A stretch of 64,000 bases of DNA from Prinia subflava. Lineage: Eukaryota; Chordata; Aves; Passeriformes; Cisticolidae. Shown piece by piece: positions 1 through 14,103 of this stretch. The stretch is from the NCBI RefSeq assembly GCF_021018805.1, contig NC_086253.1:10542735-10606734 (forward strand), in the 5' to 3' direction. The notes under the pieces were generated by a model. The model had not been told where the DNA came from. It saw only the letters and a program-made list of their open reading frames with translations, and did no database searches. How positions within the stretch are numbered: the stretch's first letter is position 1; every line of letters starts with the position of its first letter. The translations under genes and the position numbers were made by a program.

Positions 1-1392
1 CAGCATTTGATTTTTGCTTTGGAAATGGCCATTTAACCCTCACAACCTCCTCCTTCTAGGAGGAGTACACCAAGACATAACTGCATCAGAGCTGACCCTT
101 GGCAGTGATCTCTGTGTTCCTTTAAACTGCCTTCCACTGGAGGCTCTCACAACTGCTCAGTTAACAGGAATGTGATGTTACAAACAGGGAAACTTCATAG
201 TTCTGGGATGGGAGCTCCTTTGCTTCCATTTCTCTTGCTGCCATGGTGGAGCTGGTGGCTCTGGCACACAAACACACAAAGTTCAGCATCTTTTTGAGAA
301 AAACACAGCTGGACAGCTGTACTCCCACCAGACTACTACATTAATGTTCATCAAAATTATACTTAACCTGCTTTAATGTACCCAAATCCTACCATAAAGG
401 AGACTTCTGTTTTCAGGAGTACAGCATATTCTTGTACAATGCCAAAATAAATAGGGGGTAGGAGACAGGGATGAAACAGAGCTAATGAGGATTTTCTGTT
501 GAGTGAATGTTTGGACTATAAACTCTACAGGGGTTTGGGCTGTGTATAGACACTTGTGTTCGAAGGAGGTTGATCTCAACACCAGTGTCCAACAATAAAT
601 AAGATTTTACAAAGAGAATAAATAAAATTTTGAGAAGACAGATAAGGCTGCTGCCTATCCAAAGCCAAAAGGCAGCAGAGAGGTTCATTGTGAGGTGCTG
701 AACCCATAGGAAAACATGAAGATTCAGTGCCATTGGAAAACACATGTAAATTAGAGAAGAATTTAATAGAATTAAGTGAAACCCAAAATAATAAGCAAAT
801 AAACCATGACCCAGACTATGCCTTGATCTAAGCTTTGCCCTTGACTTTTCTGCTGATTCGCTGGCACCAAGACATGCTCCAGTGTGGGGGCAGAAACAGG
901 GACAATTCGTGGTGATGGAATCAAACATTGCTGAGATCCTGCCAAAGCAGATGCAACCCTTTTCTCCTATCTGTCCTTGTCTCAGTGCAGTGTTGCCAGA
1001 GATCCAGCTTTCCAACAAATGCACAAAAAGAGCATAACTCATCCCATCACTTTGGTCACCTTGACATAACCAGACTTCTGGGAAGTTTATTATTAACCCC
1101 TTGGAAACAGATAGCCCTGTCTGGCCTGTGTCCTACCCTGTGGACAGAACTAGCAAAAGATACATTCTTTGCATCCTTGCTGATATTTTATATTTATCCT
1201 TTTCAGCTGCATTTTTCGAGTTTCTACCATTCGTATTATATCAGTTATTTTCTTTGAATTGTCTTTACTCTCTTAAAAATTCTTATGTTGTTTAGCTTCA
1301 TATTGTTGAAGTGTGAGAGAGTAGAAGATATTTATTTGTTCATTTGGAAAAACTTCATTACTCAGACCACCTAGAAGATTAAACCCTGCCAA

Positions 1393-1434
1393 GGTACCAA
1401 TGTCCTGTCCTGTGGTACCAATGACCTTATCCTG
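1393..1434. repeat. Local 21-bp tandem duplication
   Basis: GGTACCAATG occurs at 1393 and again at 1414, each followed by a TCCTGT-containing segment, so the unit is about 21 bp with two near copies. Confidence 0.8.
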
Positions 1435-3235
1435 TGACCAGGATAAATGTCAGTTCCTTATTGTTTTATGCAGGGAAAGTTAGAAATGACTGAACAAGTT
1501 AGACAGAAAGGTTGGATTCCTTCCTGGCAGACCTTTGGGGTCATACTCTGCTTAGCTACATTTCACTTCTTGTCATGCTTCCAGATTTCTGTAGCTGAAA
1601 AATCACTTTACAGTTGGATGGCATGCACAAGAATTCTTACGTTGCTTTCATATATGAGTTTTAAAAGACATAAACAATATTATTTTTATCTCCAGTGACA
1701 AGGCAATAAAAAGCCCCAGAGGAGGCATCATTCCCTTCAGTGCATCTCGTGGGTCCATGAAGAACCAGAAGCATGTCTGCTCAGTCCTCTGGTATCTTCC
1801 TTCTACTCCTCTAATTTGCAGGAGCAGAGGTGTTGGGGCACAGTGTATTATCTGTCTGCTTTCCTAGGCTTTCCATACAGGCTTTGTATATTCTCAAAAT
1901 TGGTTTCTGAGATGGTATTGAAGCTTCCTGAGGCAAAACTGTTGCCCTGGTGTGTGGCTGAGGCTTCTCTAGCTTGCACTTGCATAGGTCTCTAGCTTCT
2001 GTGGCACGAGGTGTTTGTTGTGGTGGTCCTCAGCTGCAAATTCTGCAAATCAGAACTCATGGGGCATGCAGGACGCTCCCTGACAAAATGTTGTTTTGCA
2101 AAGCTGATATATATTCTGAAAAAAGCCATCTGACTGTGATGATTGCCAAAGAGCAGTGTTTTTAAGGCACTGTTGCTGAACCTAAAATTTATGTCAAGAG
2201 CTCAATGAACCCTTTTCTTTTAGCTTTTAATTTGAAGCTCTGCTGACAGCACTGCTCCATTGATCTGCTCCATGGATCACTGAACTGTGGCCTCACAGAG
2301 CAAGCTTTGGGAAACTGTTACCAGAGCTCCAAAGAGTGATATTATTAGCTCACACTTAAGTAGTGCTCCCAGAGGAGCAGGGGTACTGCACTGAGTTTTC
2401 AGGGTTCTGAATTCACCTCTGTTTTTGCCATTTATTTTTGTAGTGGTCCTGGGCAATTGCTTTTCTCCACAGTCACTTAATTGTTGCTCTTTTTACCTTA
2501 GAGAAAGATAATCGGTAAAAGATTTGATGAGACTATGGAGAAAGAGCAATCCTCAAGTTCCACTTAGATGTTTGAAACTGGGCTTTTATGCCTTTTATTT
2601 TTATCCATAAAGGGAAGATACCAACACTCAAACCTGAAGCCTCCTAAGCTGGGAGGCTTAATGAATATTCATGTGGTGCTCTGAAGAGTAAGTGTCTTAG
2701 AATTTTCCAAATAATAATTACACCTGCTGACTTTTATTCCAAGGCCCCTTCCACCCTTGCTTTTTCATTATTTCAACATATTGGGGCTGTGGAACTGAGA
2801 CCATTGGAATTTTTTAATGAACATTTCAGAGTTGTGCATGCAGTTTGCTTGAATATGACGACAATTTTCACCTCTTGTTTTATTTCTTCATGTTTTTCTT
2901 ATTTCAGGCTTTTAGGGTGAGCTGTTATAGTGGGATACACTTTCACTGTGATATAATTTTTTGCTAGTGTCATCATGTCAGAGGGTGACACTAGCCACAC
3001 ATGGCCAGGCTGTGCCCTGGCATCTGCAGCCACCACTGAGGTGATGTGTTGTCATGGCTGAATATTTTTGAAGCATTTATTCTTTCTCAGTGTGAGAGGT
3101 TAAGAAATGAAATCCGAGTAGTTTTAATTAATCCATGCTGCAAATAATCTCTGGTTTGGCTTGCAATCCAGTCCTCTTCCTCCCTGCTCCTGGAGCTAGG
3201 TAATCCATTTGCCTGCAGGCTAGTGCAAGCCAGGA

Positions 3236-3620
3236 ATGTGGGTCTGGGGGGCCCAAGGTGACCTGTGATTGTCCTTCCAGGCCAGACTCCTTGGGTCAGG
3301 GAGATTGGGTGTCCCTCTGGGCCCGCACCTTCTGCTTGGCAGTGGCTCAGCATCCTTCTGCTCCATGTCAGGATAATTAGGTGAGGGGCCCCGGGGGCGA
3401 GAGCGCTGCCAGGATGGCTGTCAGCCCCTGACTTCTCGCCAGCCATCTGAGCAAGTTTGGCTCTGCAGCTCGAGGAGAGGCTGGAAACTAGAAAGTCATG
3501 AATGCTCACATGGCTCTGCCATCGTCATCATCCTCGTTATTGTTATTTATGAACATCTGCACATCTGGTCACGCCGTGCTGCAGCTCGTGCGGAGGCAGC
3601 TCCTGCCAGTGGGATCTGCC
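3236..3620. other. GC-richer patch with scattered CpGs in intron 1
   Basis: This stretch is visibly richer in G and C than its flanks, with a GGGGCCCCGGGGGCGAGAGC core near 3390 and further CpGs to about 3600. It then switches sharply to AT-rich sequence after 3680. It is too short and CpG-poor to call a promoter island. An enhancer or alternative first exon is possible but unsupported. Confidence 0.35.
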
Positions 3621-3698
3621 TCCGTTCACAGGGCTGGGACAGTCCTGCAACGTCAGGGAAACCTGCACAGTGGTGTAGAAACTTCTTAACAAAACTTA

Positions 3699-3723
3699 AT
3701 GCTATTAAAGTTATTAATAGCAT
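3699..3723. repeat. Inverted repeat, 10-bp arms with 5-base spacer
   Basis: ATGCTATTAA at 3699-3708 pairs exactly with TTAATAGCAT at 3714-3723. It sits in an AT-rich stretch, about 50 bp before an octamer motif ATGCAAAT (3771-3778). Confidence 0.9.
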
Positions 3724-6531
3724 AATAGTAAATTCTATATGGTTTTAACAATTTATTTAATGATTTTCTAATGCAAATATCTAATAATTTACTATATAGG
3801 ATTTGGACTTTTTTAAGATTAACAAAACGTTTCTGTTCTCCAATAAGTCAATAAAAACTTTCCACTGCATTCAGGTCATATAATTTAGATCCACATTTTC
3901 ATTACAAAGCCAAAGACAAAAATAAAAAACACTGTCAAAAAAGGATAAAATTAGTCACATTGAGAGAGCCACAGCTTGATTTGGATTTTCAGATGTGCTG
4001 AGAGTTAGATTATCTCAGCAGCCGTTGACACTGGAAGAACTTTACCATTATTGGGCATCATTAGACTGAGGCTTTTTGGATCTGACATTCCATCTCAAAC
4101 ATTCAGTGTTACACATTCAACATGTATATATTTGGTCTGTAGGGCTAATTCGGTGTTATAGCACAGCAGTTAGATTGACACCAAATTTGTGGATTTAGAG
4201 AACTGCAGAACACGAAATTTTCCCCATTTTTCACTGGTGTCCCCGTGAGGGAAATGCCAGGGTGTGCACAGAACCAGCACCCGGTGTGGTGGGGGTGGCC
4301 TCAATGTGTCCTGTCACTCCTTGTGATATGTCAGGAAACAGGACACAGAGGACAACATGGTTCTTTCATTACCCCAGTACTGCCTGCTAGGATAAGAGGG
4401 GTTTCAAACCAGCCTGAGTCTGTGACTGCAGCCCTAGAGCTTCACAGAGCATTAATTTAGATACAAGTATGTCTATGGTTGTGTTCCACCATAAAGTTAC
4501 TCCAGCATGACTGGGTATTGCTCTCAAAAACTGCATCAGGCCCTTGCTTCAGTCCATCCTGTGGCTGCACAAGCACTCATGCCAGCCCAGGGAAGAGGCA
4601 GAAATGACAGCCTGGGTCTGGGGAAAGCTGTGGTTTGGGAAAGGTGCCCGTGGCTCTTCTTTTAGTGGTGGTGCCAAGTTATGCTCAGTGGCAGTCTTTG
4701 TGGTCCTAAGCCTGCCTCTGTTTGCCATCTGTGAACCACAGAGAGTGCTGCTTTGTAACCCAGAGGGATGGTAGGAAAATGGAGTATCTCCAGTGCCTTG
4801 AGAATGAGTACTGCTTTCTAGAAGCTAGAGATCTTTGCTCTCCTGTTTCTCTGATTTGAAAAATTGCAAAGGCTTTTTTTAGAATCCATGTCTTCATCAT
4901 AATAATTTCTTGATTTAGCTGTTAGTCAGTTTTCGTCACTTTGCCATCTGGAATGAAAAGAAAGTGTAGGCTGATTCTGCCTTTCTTCATATTTCTCTTA
5001 AGGAAAATAGTGGTTAAAAAAAGTGTAATCATCAGAAAACAGATTACAGTAGCAAAGAAGACAAAAAACCTTACCCCATGCACATGTTTGCATCTTTCCT
5101 GCAAACAAGCTATTTAATTGACATAAGGCTTTCTGTTTTTCTTCAGGGAAAGCTGTAAAAGTTCATGGACTGTGAATGACCCATCTTTCTCTTGTTTTTC
5201 TTTTGGTATTTCATCTGTTTCATCAGGACCACTTGGCCTTTTTGAAACACCTTTCTGCCATTCTCAAATGCTCCAAAACCATGGCTTATCTAAATAGTTC
5301 CTATTATTCTTCTAGTCTTTTCTCCCTTTTGCCAATTGTCTGTCCATTTCTTGCTTTTAGATGAACAAGGTCACCTAGCATTATTTAACTGCTAACGTAT
5401 ATCTCTGTCTTGAGTCCCTGCAAATATGGGGACAGATCTGGAAAGAACTAGGACATGACAGAACATTTTATACTTTCTAATGTTGTTTGGGTTTTGGTGG
5501 GTTTTTTTTCCTTTTTAGTTTATTAGCTATAGCCATTGTTCTCAAACTGTAGCTTAAGAAAAAAGTGGTTGCAAACATTCATCTTAACAGTTTCTTCACT
5601 TCATTTTCAAAGTGTAGTGAACAGGAGAGAAATAGTTTGGGCTTTGGTTTTTTGTAGTTACATACATTTTGCTAGAATTCCCCTACAACCTGCTAAAGTG
5701 GATTTGACTGCTTGCTTTCTTATTGTAAATAATTTCTAAATTGAATGATGAAAAATGCATGTAGGGTAAAATACATTTTACTAGGAGGCTTTTAAAAATG
5801 TTCAATTTGATGATGTTCCTCCTGTAAGATGTTTCTAGTGTGTCGTCCACAGAAGAGAACAGATTTCTATCTCAGATTATTGCCCCTGAAGCCTGTGCAA
5901 TTCGTCCTACTCTAAAATCAGTATGTTGTAATTTATGTATAGGGAATGTCTCTCTGAGATTTTCTCTGGATTAAAGGCTGCAGAACTAAGATTTGTATGA
6001 GAATTGTAACCTTAATATATATACTTGATTCTTCTCACATTTTGCTTTTCATGCAGTGCAAATCAGATGCAAATAGGAATTTATTAGGAATAAATGATCA
6101 AGATGATAAAATGCAGTTTCACTTGTTTGCTTAACGACCATGAACAGCCCCTAGAAATTGGACTGGGAGATGTAATTTACACAAGCAAGAGCAGTCCTGA
6201 GTTTTCTGTACTTTTGCTTGGGGAAGACCTTATGTACTTTTAAAGAGATGTACACTTTGTTAATTTACCTTTTAACTCTGATGAAAGTGTATGGGGGAAA
6301 AAGAAAGGGAAAGTAAAGCAGCACAGACTAGGAGGGAGATTCAGTCCAGTTTGTTTCAGGATCTACAATTTGGTCTCTCTTGATGGAGGACAGATGCTGT
6401 CAGATTAGAGGCCACTGTCACCCCATTTGAGTTGCAAAGAGAGTTGCATGTGTACTCTAATAATGATCAAGGAGGACAGATGCAGCATTAGCTGCTGGTC
6501 CAAGCAGCCACTGTATTAATTTTCAAGTGAG

Positions 6532-6549
6532 CAGCAGCAGCAGCAGCAG
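6532..6549. repeat. (CAG)6 trinucleotide run
   Basis: Six perfect CAG units in the presumed first intron. There is no support for a coding frame through it. Confidence 0.9.
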
Positions 6550-9500
6550 ATGGTGAGATGAGGCCGGGATGCAAATGCTTGCCGTGGCTGGCTTTTATCT
6601 CTGGGCAGAGCGGGCAGGGCTCACCCCAGCTGGTCATTCCCAGCCTGGTCAGTCCCAGCCTGATCCTGGGATCCTCCCGGGGCTCAGCTCCACACACGGG
6701 CCTGACACGGCTGTTTGTGCTGTGATGCAATGGGATAACTTCCAGAGAGTCAGCACATTTCTGGTGATAACCGAGACCAACAGATGCATCAGTCTGTGGT
6801 TTCCTAGCTGGGTTATGAGTCTGTGGAAAACAAAGCGCGTAAACTCAGGAAAATGTGCAAACTTGCTATAAACTCTCATCGCTGGGGAAGAGTGCTGGGT
6901 TTTTGCCTTTGAGATCTCAGTGGGAGGGCATTTGGCAGTGCATCTTCTTTGTTACTCAGGAATATGGGAAAAACTGGGGAACATCTTTTGGCAAATGTGA
7001 TTAAACAACCCATCCAGGATCTCATGCAGACAGACAAGGCACTGCATTGATGGCACACCCAACCCTTGGTGAAGCTCATGTTGATCTGGGCCCTCCCCCA
7101 GCTGTGACAGAAATTTGGTGAGGACAAATGGACATGCATGGAACCCCTTAGTCATCAGATGTGGCTGCCCTGCCCAGGTGATACTGCTGAAGTGTGCTCA
7201 GAGGTAATTTGTGCTTGCTGTGTAGTTTGAATATAGGGTTTTGTTCTGAACCCAGTGGTCCATTTTTATTTTTATGGTATCTGTCCACTGACACAAGTGG
7301 GCAGTCATGGAGAAAATATGCTGAGGATGTAGGTAAAGTGCTTTTTTTCTTCTCTCCTGTTGCCTGATAGGAAGGTTTTAGATGCTCTAACAGCCAGGAG
7401 CTGGTGTTGCTTGTGCTGTTCGGTCCCATGGCTTCAGTTTTTACAAACAATAAATTATCTCCTTGACCTGAAGAAATGCAGCCAGACTCAGAATGAGTGA
7501 GAGCCACTGGTAAGGGTAACATTTTGGACATATGTCCTCAGAGCTTAGAAATATTCCTGGAACATGGAATAATAACTTTATTTTTGTAAATAACACCTCT
7601 CTGTTGGAAAGGGCCAGGTGTGAGGGGGAGGATGGGGCTGGCACCGCTGGCCAGGCAGTGCCTGTGCTGGTGCCAGGATATGTTCAGGCAGCTGCCCTGG
7701 GCTCCCATCCTCAGAGCTGCATTCTCCCACTGCTGGCAAGGGGAACAGACATCTGAGTGTTTGTCTGCTTTGCTCCTTTTGCATAGGAATGAAGTTAGTG
7801 CCTTTTAGATGTTGATAACTAAAGGCGTTTTTCTTCTCCCTCTGAACTCATCCTGCTGCTTTGGTTAGTGAGACTGATCAGAAGGACTGGGAGGATTTCT
7901 TACCATGGGAAAACATTTGCAGGGTCTGACCCAAAGGTAGATAAAAAAACCAGCTGCATGACGAGACATGGTGCAACTGTTGGTCAAGGGGGAATGTGAG
8001 GATTATTGCTGAAGGGAATGCTGAAAGAAAGGGATTTCATGGGAGAGAGGAAGGCTACTTGGCAGGGGAAAGGGAGGCTGTTCCAAACATATGGGACATT
8101 GTGACCTGATGTACAAAACTAGATAATGTCCAGAAAACAGAAAATGATGCAAGGGTGCAAAATGAAAATGAGTGCAAGCCATGGATCTTTCCCTGGGATC
8201 TTGAAGGTAAGTCTGTCTAGCACAGTCTGTATTCCAAAGAGGTGCAAGGCTGATTGGATAGAGGAGGAAAAGTGGCTGGAGCAGCCAGAGAGAAGGGTGT
8301 TGACAGCAGTCCATTACTGTTTATTAAACATATGTTTTCTGGTTTCATGATAAATTCAGAGCACAGCCCTAATTAAAATGAAATCTCTGTAAAATACAAG
8401 TGTTTTCTGTACGTCCAAGGTTGCGATGAATTAGTTGGGCTTTAGTGAAACTGCATGAAGTACAGCAGGTAAAGACTCAAAGTTTTGAACAAGGTTCTTT
8501 TTTTTTTTTCTTTTCTTTTTTTGTTGCAAGGAGAAATGTTTATTTATTTATTTCTTCTAAATATATCTTGCTTTCTAGCTGATCAGTACTGCAGATGAAT
8601 ATCACCATCCATCAATACTACGGATATTGAAAATAATTCAGCTTTCCAGTTAGTGTATTTCAAATGGTACATTGGTGATATGGTGACAACTTCTTACATG
8701 AAATTTGTGGGGTCTAAATCCAGTCACAAAAATGGTGCCAGAATGTTTGTGCTCTTCTTTTAGCATGCTCAGTTTCAGGTCCCATCACAGTTGCCCATGT
8801 CCTGCCAGGGCAATTAGCCTCTCATGGGTGCTGCTGCCATTATTCAAAACTCTCACCTCACTTCCAGCATTCCATGCTGGAATATTTAAATGATGAGTTA
8901 TCTGTATATTTTTAAAGGTGGGAAACTGAGATTTTGTGACAAAACGGCATTTTGAATTCCAATACAATCCGTAGCTCAAGTGGCAATATTTCAGTTGACT
9001 TATTGACCAACTTATTATTGAGATATTCTTTAGCACCTCTTCCTTTTTAACAAATATATGAAAGTGCACTTGTTTGAATTCTGATTCTCCTGTTATAAGG
9101 AGAACTTAGTTTCAGGGACCTAGACTTTCACAGTTTTCTGAAATGTACTTTCTGACTTTATCTTCTTACAGAGAGAAAGTTTGATCCCTTATTAACAAAC
9201 AGAGACAAAGAAGGGGCCTTGAAGGTTGCTCTGTGGAGCTCCATGAGCAAGTGTGGCTCCTGCTCCTGGCTGGTCTCTTCCCTGTGGTCTGGGTGTTTGC
9301 TGTTGCCCTCCTTTGCAGCAGCCCCTGTCCAAGCCCAGAGGTACCTGGATCACATCCAGGCTTCCACTCTCTGTGCTTGGCAAGGGAGGGTTCCATAGGA
9401 GCCTTGGCCTGTCTTGTTTGGCATGATGCAGGGGTGTGCTGAGTGAAGGAACTGAAAGGAATAATTTGCCTCAGGCTGGCTGAGCTCAATTTTTTTTTTA

Positions 9501-11085
9501 ATTTATTTTCAGAAACTATAAAATTAAAAGTTTATTTAATTTTCCTGTCTTCATAGTAATCATGAAGGAAAACCAGGAGGAGGAAAAATCAGAGGGACGT
9601 TGGTGTATTTCAGACCATTAACCTGAGGGGTAGAGGGAATTGAAATTCTCCATTTTAGAATTACAGCTTTCCTACTTTATTACAGCTAGCTGAATCCACT
9701 GTTGAAAGGCATATATTGCTATTTTCAGTAGAGAATATATTTCCGCCTTTATGGATCATGTGTGTCATCTGTATCAATGTCTACATCTATTAACAGAACT
9801 TTTCAAAAGCCTGACAGGGAAAGCAGAACATGCTCCTCTCCTTGGGGAAAGCATCAGACAATAATCAAGGTATGGCAGAAGTTACTCATTGCATAATGAA
9901 CCCAGCAGTGAGAACTGTCATATAAAATAGTGTTGTAGGACAGAAATAAAAGGGGTTCTTTTCCATCTTCATCTAAAGAAGAATAGATCTTCTTTATCTG
10001 TTCTTATAAAATGCAATATTGTCTCATTTCTGGATCTAATTTAGCCAGATATTGGAACTCTGGAGCTCCAGATTCACAAAGTGAAAACTGTTCTTCAGTT
10101 GTACTGCTCATACGGATGACATGATCAGACTCTGGACTTGAACAATTTTTAAGTTTGCTCTTTGATGTGAGCAATAAAATTGTATTGCTCCATACAGAAA
10201 TAGCAAATTATAATATGTGGTTCCTACCATTGCCATATTTGTATTTCTTTGTCATTGTTTTGCTATTCTATTTCTCCATTCCATTAACGTCCTTAATTTA
10301 CTGTCTCACATTTCTTCTGGATTTGTAATTATTCATAACTTTGAAAGAAATTCTACCCTTAAAAGGGATCTGTGTTCAGCTGAGGGCCCAAGTGAAGAAT
10401 TCCCAAGGGGTGCTGCAGTGCTTCCTTTTGTTTTTACTGCCAGAGGTCACTTGTTTCCCTGTGTCTCAGCCTTATCTGAGCCCCATTTCCTCTGGGATTT
10501 GGAGACAGGCACAGACTTTCACCTCCTACCACAGATTTTCTGTCTTCATCATCAGAGGGAACTGCTTTTCTTCTGTGGAATCGGAGCCTGCTCATTAATT
10601 CTGCAGTGGCTGCTTATCTTTTGTGGTTTGGGGAGAGGGAGGAGGTGAGATAGTGCAGGAGCCAGCAGACAGGACCTGCAGTGTCTTGTCCTGGTGGGAC
10701 CATGTCAGCTGATACTTGCAGAGATGGCTGAATGCAAGAAATTTCAATTTCCTGCTGCAGAGGGGTAATGGGAGTCCAAAAAAAAACTCAGCCTGAGTGC
10801 CCACAGAGAGAGCAGAGGCAGGAGGGTGAGACTTTCTCAGCCTGCTGGGCATCCTCTGAGGGTGAAATCCATGTTCATGTGCTTTACAAAGTATGGTACA
10901 TTTATTTTGGGAACAAAAGAAACCTCATATGGAAAACATACTTTTAGATAAAGTGTTGAACAACTTTTTAAAGTCCACTGGAGGTTTATTTAGTTAGTTA
11001 TGAGCATTTTATTCTGCTAGCATATTATGAGTTCCATGTAGATAATTGGTACTTAAATAAAAATAAATGTCTTTAACACTAATGA

Positions 11086-11195
11086 TTTTTTTCTTCTCTT
11101 TTTGGTTCTTTTGTTTCTTATTTCTTATTTCTCTTTATTTCTCCTTTTCTCATTTTTTCTTCTCTGTTTTATTTTTAGTTCTTTTTTTTTCCCCT
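11086..11195 (+). repeat. 110-bp pyrimidine-rich tract
   Basis: T and C make up nearly all of this stretch, with isolated purines. It includes TTTTATTTTTAG, which resembles a strong splice acceptor, but no exon-like frame follows. Confidence 0.85.
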
Positions 11196-14077
11196 ATGAG
11201 TCTGTGAACTTTCTTAAAAGCAGACATTCCTCTCTGAAGTTTGTAGTGTTGCTTAAACACTGGTCTGCACTTTAAAAAAATAAACACTTTATCCATGCAC
11301 CCTATGCCATGGATTGCACCCCAGCATTGCTGTCACTCATTGCATGGCTGTACAATTTTTGGCATGGCTATAGGATTCACTGATGGAGCAGGATTTTTGG
11401 CAGCTTGTTTCTTGTCCAAACATTCGTTAGTGCCTTTCCACCTCTTGTTTTATCACCCAGGTATTGTAACAGTAGCAGATGGAGCTCTGGTAGCTTTTTT
11501 GGAAAGCTGGTTTTGTAAAAGCCAGTTCCTTGAGAACTGAAGCAGAGAGAAGGAGAAGAACATTTGGGTCCTGGCTGAAACCTTACTTTGATATTCATTG
11601 AGGTTAATCATAAATATGCATGAGACAGGAGGGGTTTTTAGTAGATGTGTTTTGCCTCTCTTGCCCCAAGCTATCTGGAAAGAATCTTTGTGACAGGCTG
11701 GGGAGTGCCAAATTTTAAATAAAAAATTGCCAGTTTTTAGAGAGGTGTAATTACGCTAAAACACTCTAATGGAAATCTTTATATGTGTTTTACTTGCTCC
11801 ATACCAGCCCTTCATCTTAGGGCTTCATTTGCTATTTAGTGTTCACCACTTTTTAACACACTACTACTCTTTACTCTGATGCCACATATCCCCAAGCTGA
11901 TCATCCTCGCTTTCTGAAGCAGGATCTAGCATATTTATCAGGCAGAATTCATCACACCTTGTACATTGTGGTTCTCAGGGCAGCAGAGAAGGCAGCCAAG
12001 AGAAAACTCATCAAGTGAGAAGTCTTGTCTCATCACAGGGTGTTCCTCAAGCAGCAAGGCTTTTCATTTCTTGGGGAAGGGGATTTCAATACAATTTTCA
12101 AATATGTCAACTAGTGACTGGCAGCACATTGAAAAAATTAAAAACTTCTCCTTCTGCTAAATATACTGTTACTGCAGAATTTGTGTGCTTCTGTGTGAAA
12201 ATCTTTTCCTAGATAACGATAAAATAGTCATGAAAGGGGCTTTTTTGTAAATTGCTGGATATGGGATATTTGTAACTGTGTTATAGGATTGAGTGGAAGT
12301 GACTCAAAGTGATTTTGTATTTTTCTTCATAAAGATTTTTGTCTCCTTGTGGCTCTGCATCCATTGTAATGTCCCTGGTATTTATAGCTTTATAAAAAAC
12401 AGCCATGGTTTCCTCAGTCCTTGTCTGTTATGAGCTATTTAATAAAATATTCAAATTACAGCATCCAAAACTAAGGATAGTGACACTATTTAAAGAGAAA
12501 TGTATATAGGCATGAAGTTCACATTCTGCTTTTTGTTTTAAGTGAGAACATATGTCTGATTTCTACAGTGTTCCTTGTGTACTCAAATACCAATGAGATT
12601 TTTTTGAAAGATGGGAGAGTCTCTATGTTTCAAGGCATTTTTGTATACAGGTTGAAGATTGGCCTCAATATTACCCATTAATCCAGTCAAATTTGTTTGG
12701 GGAAGTCAAGTGGGATCACCCTCCATGCAGCTAGGACTCAATGCTGACACAGAATTTTTGCTTTCCTGGAAGTTACATTTCACATAAATACACATCTCTC
12801 CACAAACAGAGGGGTAGCCAGGTGAAAGCCTCTGGCCTGTATTGGATACAAAGTCAGATTAGGTGATTTCTTGTAGTGGGTCTCTGTTCTAGCCTTTAAC
12901 TTCTGCAAATGACAAACTAAACAGAGAACAGAAAATGTAAGCTCAGAGAATTTTGATTCATCAGTGTTCAAGAAACTGATCCATAGGATCTTCTAAAAAA
13001 TTGAAGCTCAATTCATATTTCTATGACAGATTTGTATACTTACTTATTTTCATAAACATATTTATAACAGACATGCAAGCATGGAAGTGAAGTTACTCTG
13101 TGTGGTAGGTTTGTGCTGTATGGACAAGACAATAATTAATAAACCCTGTCCTCCTTCCTGGAATTTCATTTCTTTTTCTTTAAAAGCTCACTTGTGTATA
13201 TTAGTCAACTGAAAAACACTTTCAGGTCATTTGTGCTGTGGCAGGGTTAAGAAATACTGTAATTGCTAGGACTGACCAAAAACAATCTGATGAGCTCATT
13301 CTTGTCATTTCTTCTGGTTTAAGCAACCTTGAAATCATGTGTGTGGTACAGAAAAAATCCTATGATTTTTTTCTAATCAACTGGAAGTGAAAACTATATT
13401 CTTTTAAAAAATAGTTATAGTCTAGTACCCATAAACATAGATTTGAAATAATTGCATCATCATGCATTTTTAGTCCCATTTGGTTTTAGTTCTGGTTTGG
13501 AACAAAATCTGCAGTGTGATGTAATCGCCTTCCTCTGATTATTTTTACCTTGGTGTATTCTGTTGCTGGCTTGTGTGTGCAGTTTTTATGTGCTGCCATT
13601 TGAAAAACTTTAAAACTCCTGAGAACTGGTCTTGGAAACCCTTCTGGATTTATCATTGTTTTTTTATTTGTGCATGGCAATTACAGCAGCCCATTAGGGG
13701 CCTATAATTCCTATTGAGCATAGGATGGATTTCTCATCATTTAATATGGAATGTGATTTTGCTGCTCAGTCAGGCTAAAATCAGCTCACTGTTGTGATTA
13801 CCATTCCTGGGCTCCACCCTGCCTTTCACCACCTGCCACTTACCAGTAATTCCTTTGGCAATGATAGTACAGCCAAAACTGTCTAATAAGTTGGCCCCTT
13901 TTTGAGAGCCTTCTTTTGATTATTATTCTTTCTTTGTGGTGATGTCAGATTTCCAAGGGTAATCTCTCACTGGAGGAGTATGTTTTTCTTTGGGACTTGC
14001 ATCACCCACTCCTTTTGAGTCTCCATTTAAGAAATAATGGTTGCTTACTGAAAATACGTAGATTTTCTGTTTTTTCA

Positions 14078-14103
14078 GGGGGGTTTTTGGGGGTTTTGGG
14101 GGG
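14078..14103 (+). repeat. Cluster of three long G runs separated by T runs
   Basis: G6, T5, G5, T4 and G6 in series, followed by T6. It resembles a T4G4-type telomeric motif and could form a G-quadruplex. A fourth strand would have to come from splitting a run or from shorter G pairs nearby. Confidence 0.8.

Noticed and set aside
482..1042. 186-codon open frame on the minus strand
   Set aside because: It is hydrophobic with no recognisable domain, has no splice or promoter context, and lies in AT-rich intronic DNA. This is most likely chance.
3087..3509. 140-codon minus-strand open frame over the GC-richer patch
   Set aside because: High GC lowers stop frequency. No domain, conserved motif or splice signal supports it.
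11150..11200. Possible cryptic exon after TTTTATTTTTAG
   Set aside because: The acceptor looks good, but the following sequence is another pyrimidine run with no matching donor or coding signal.
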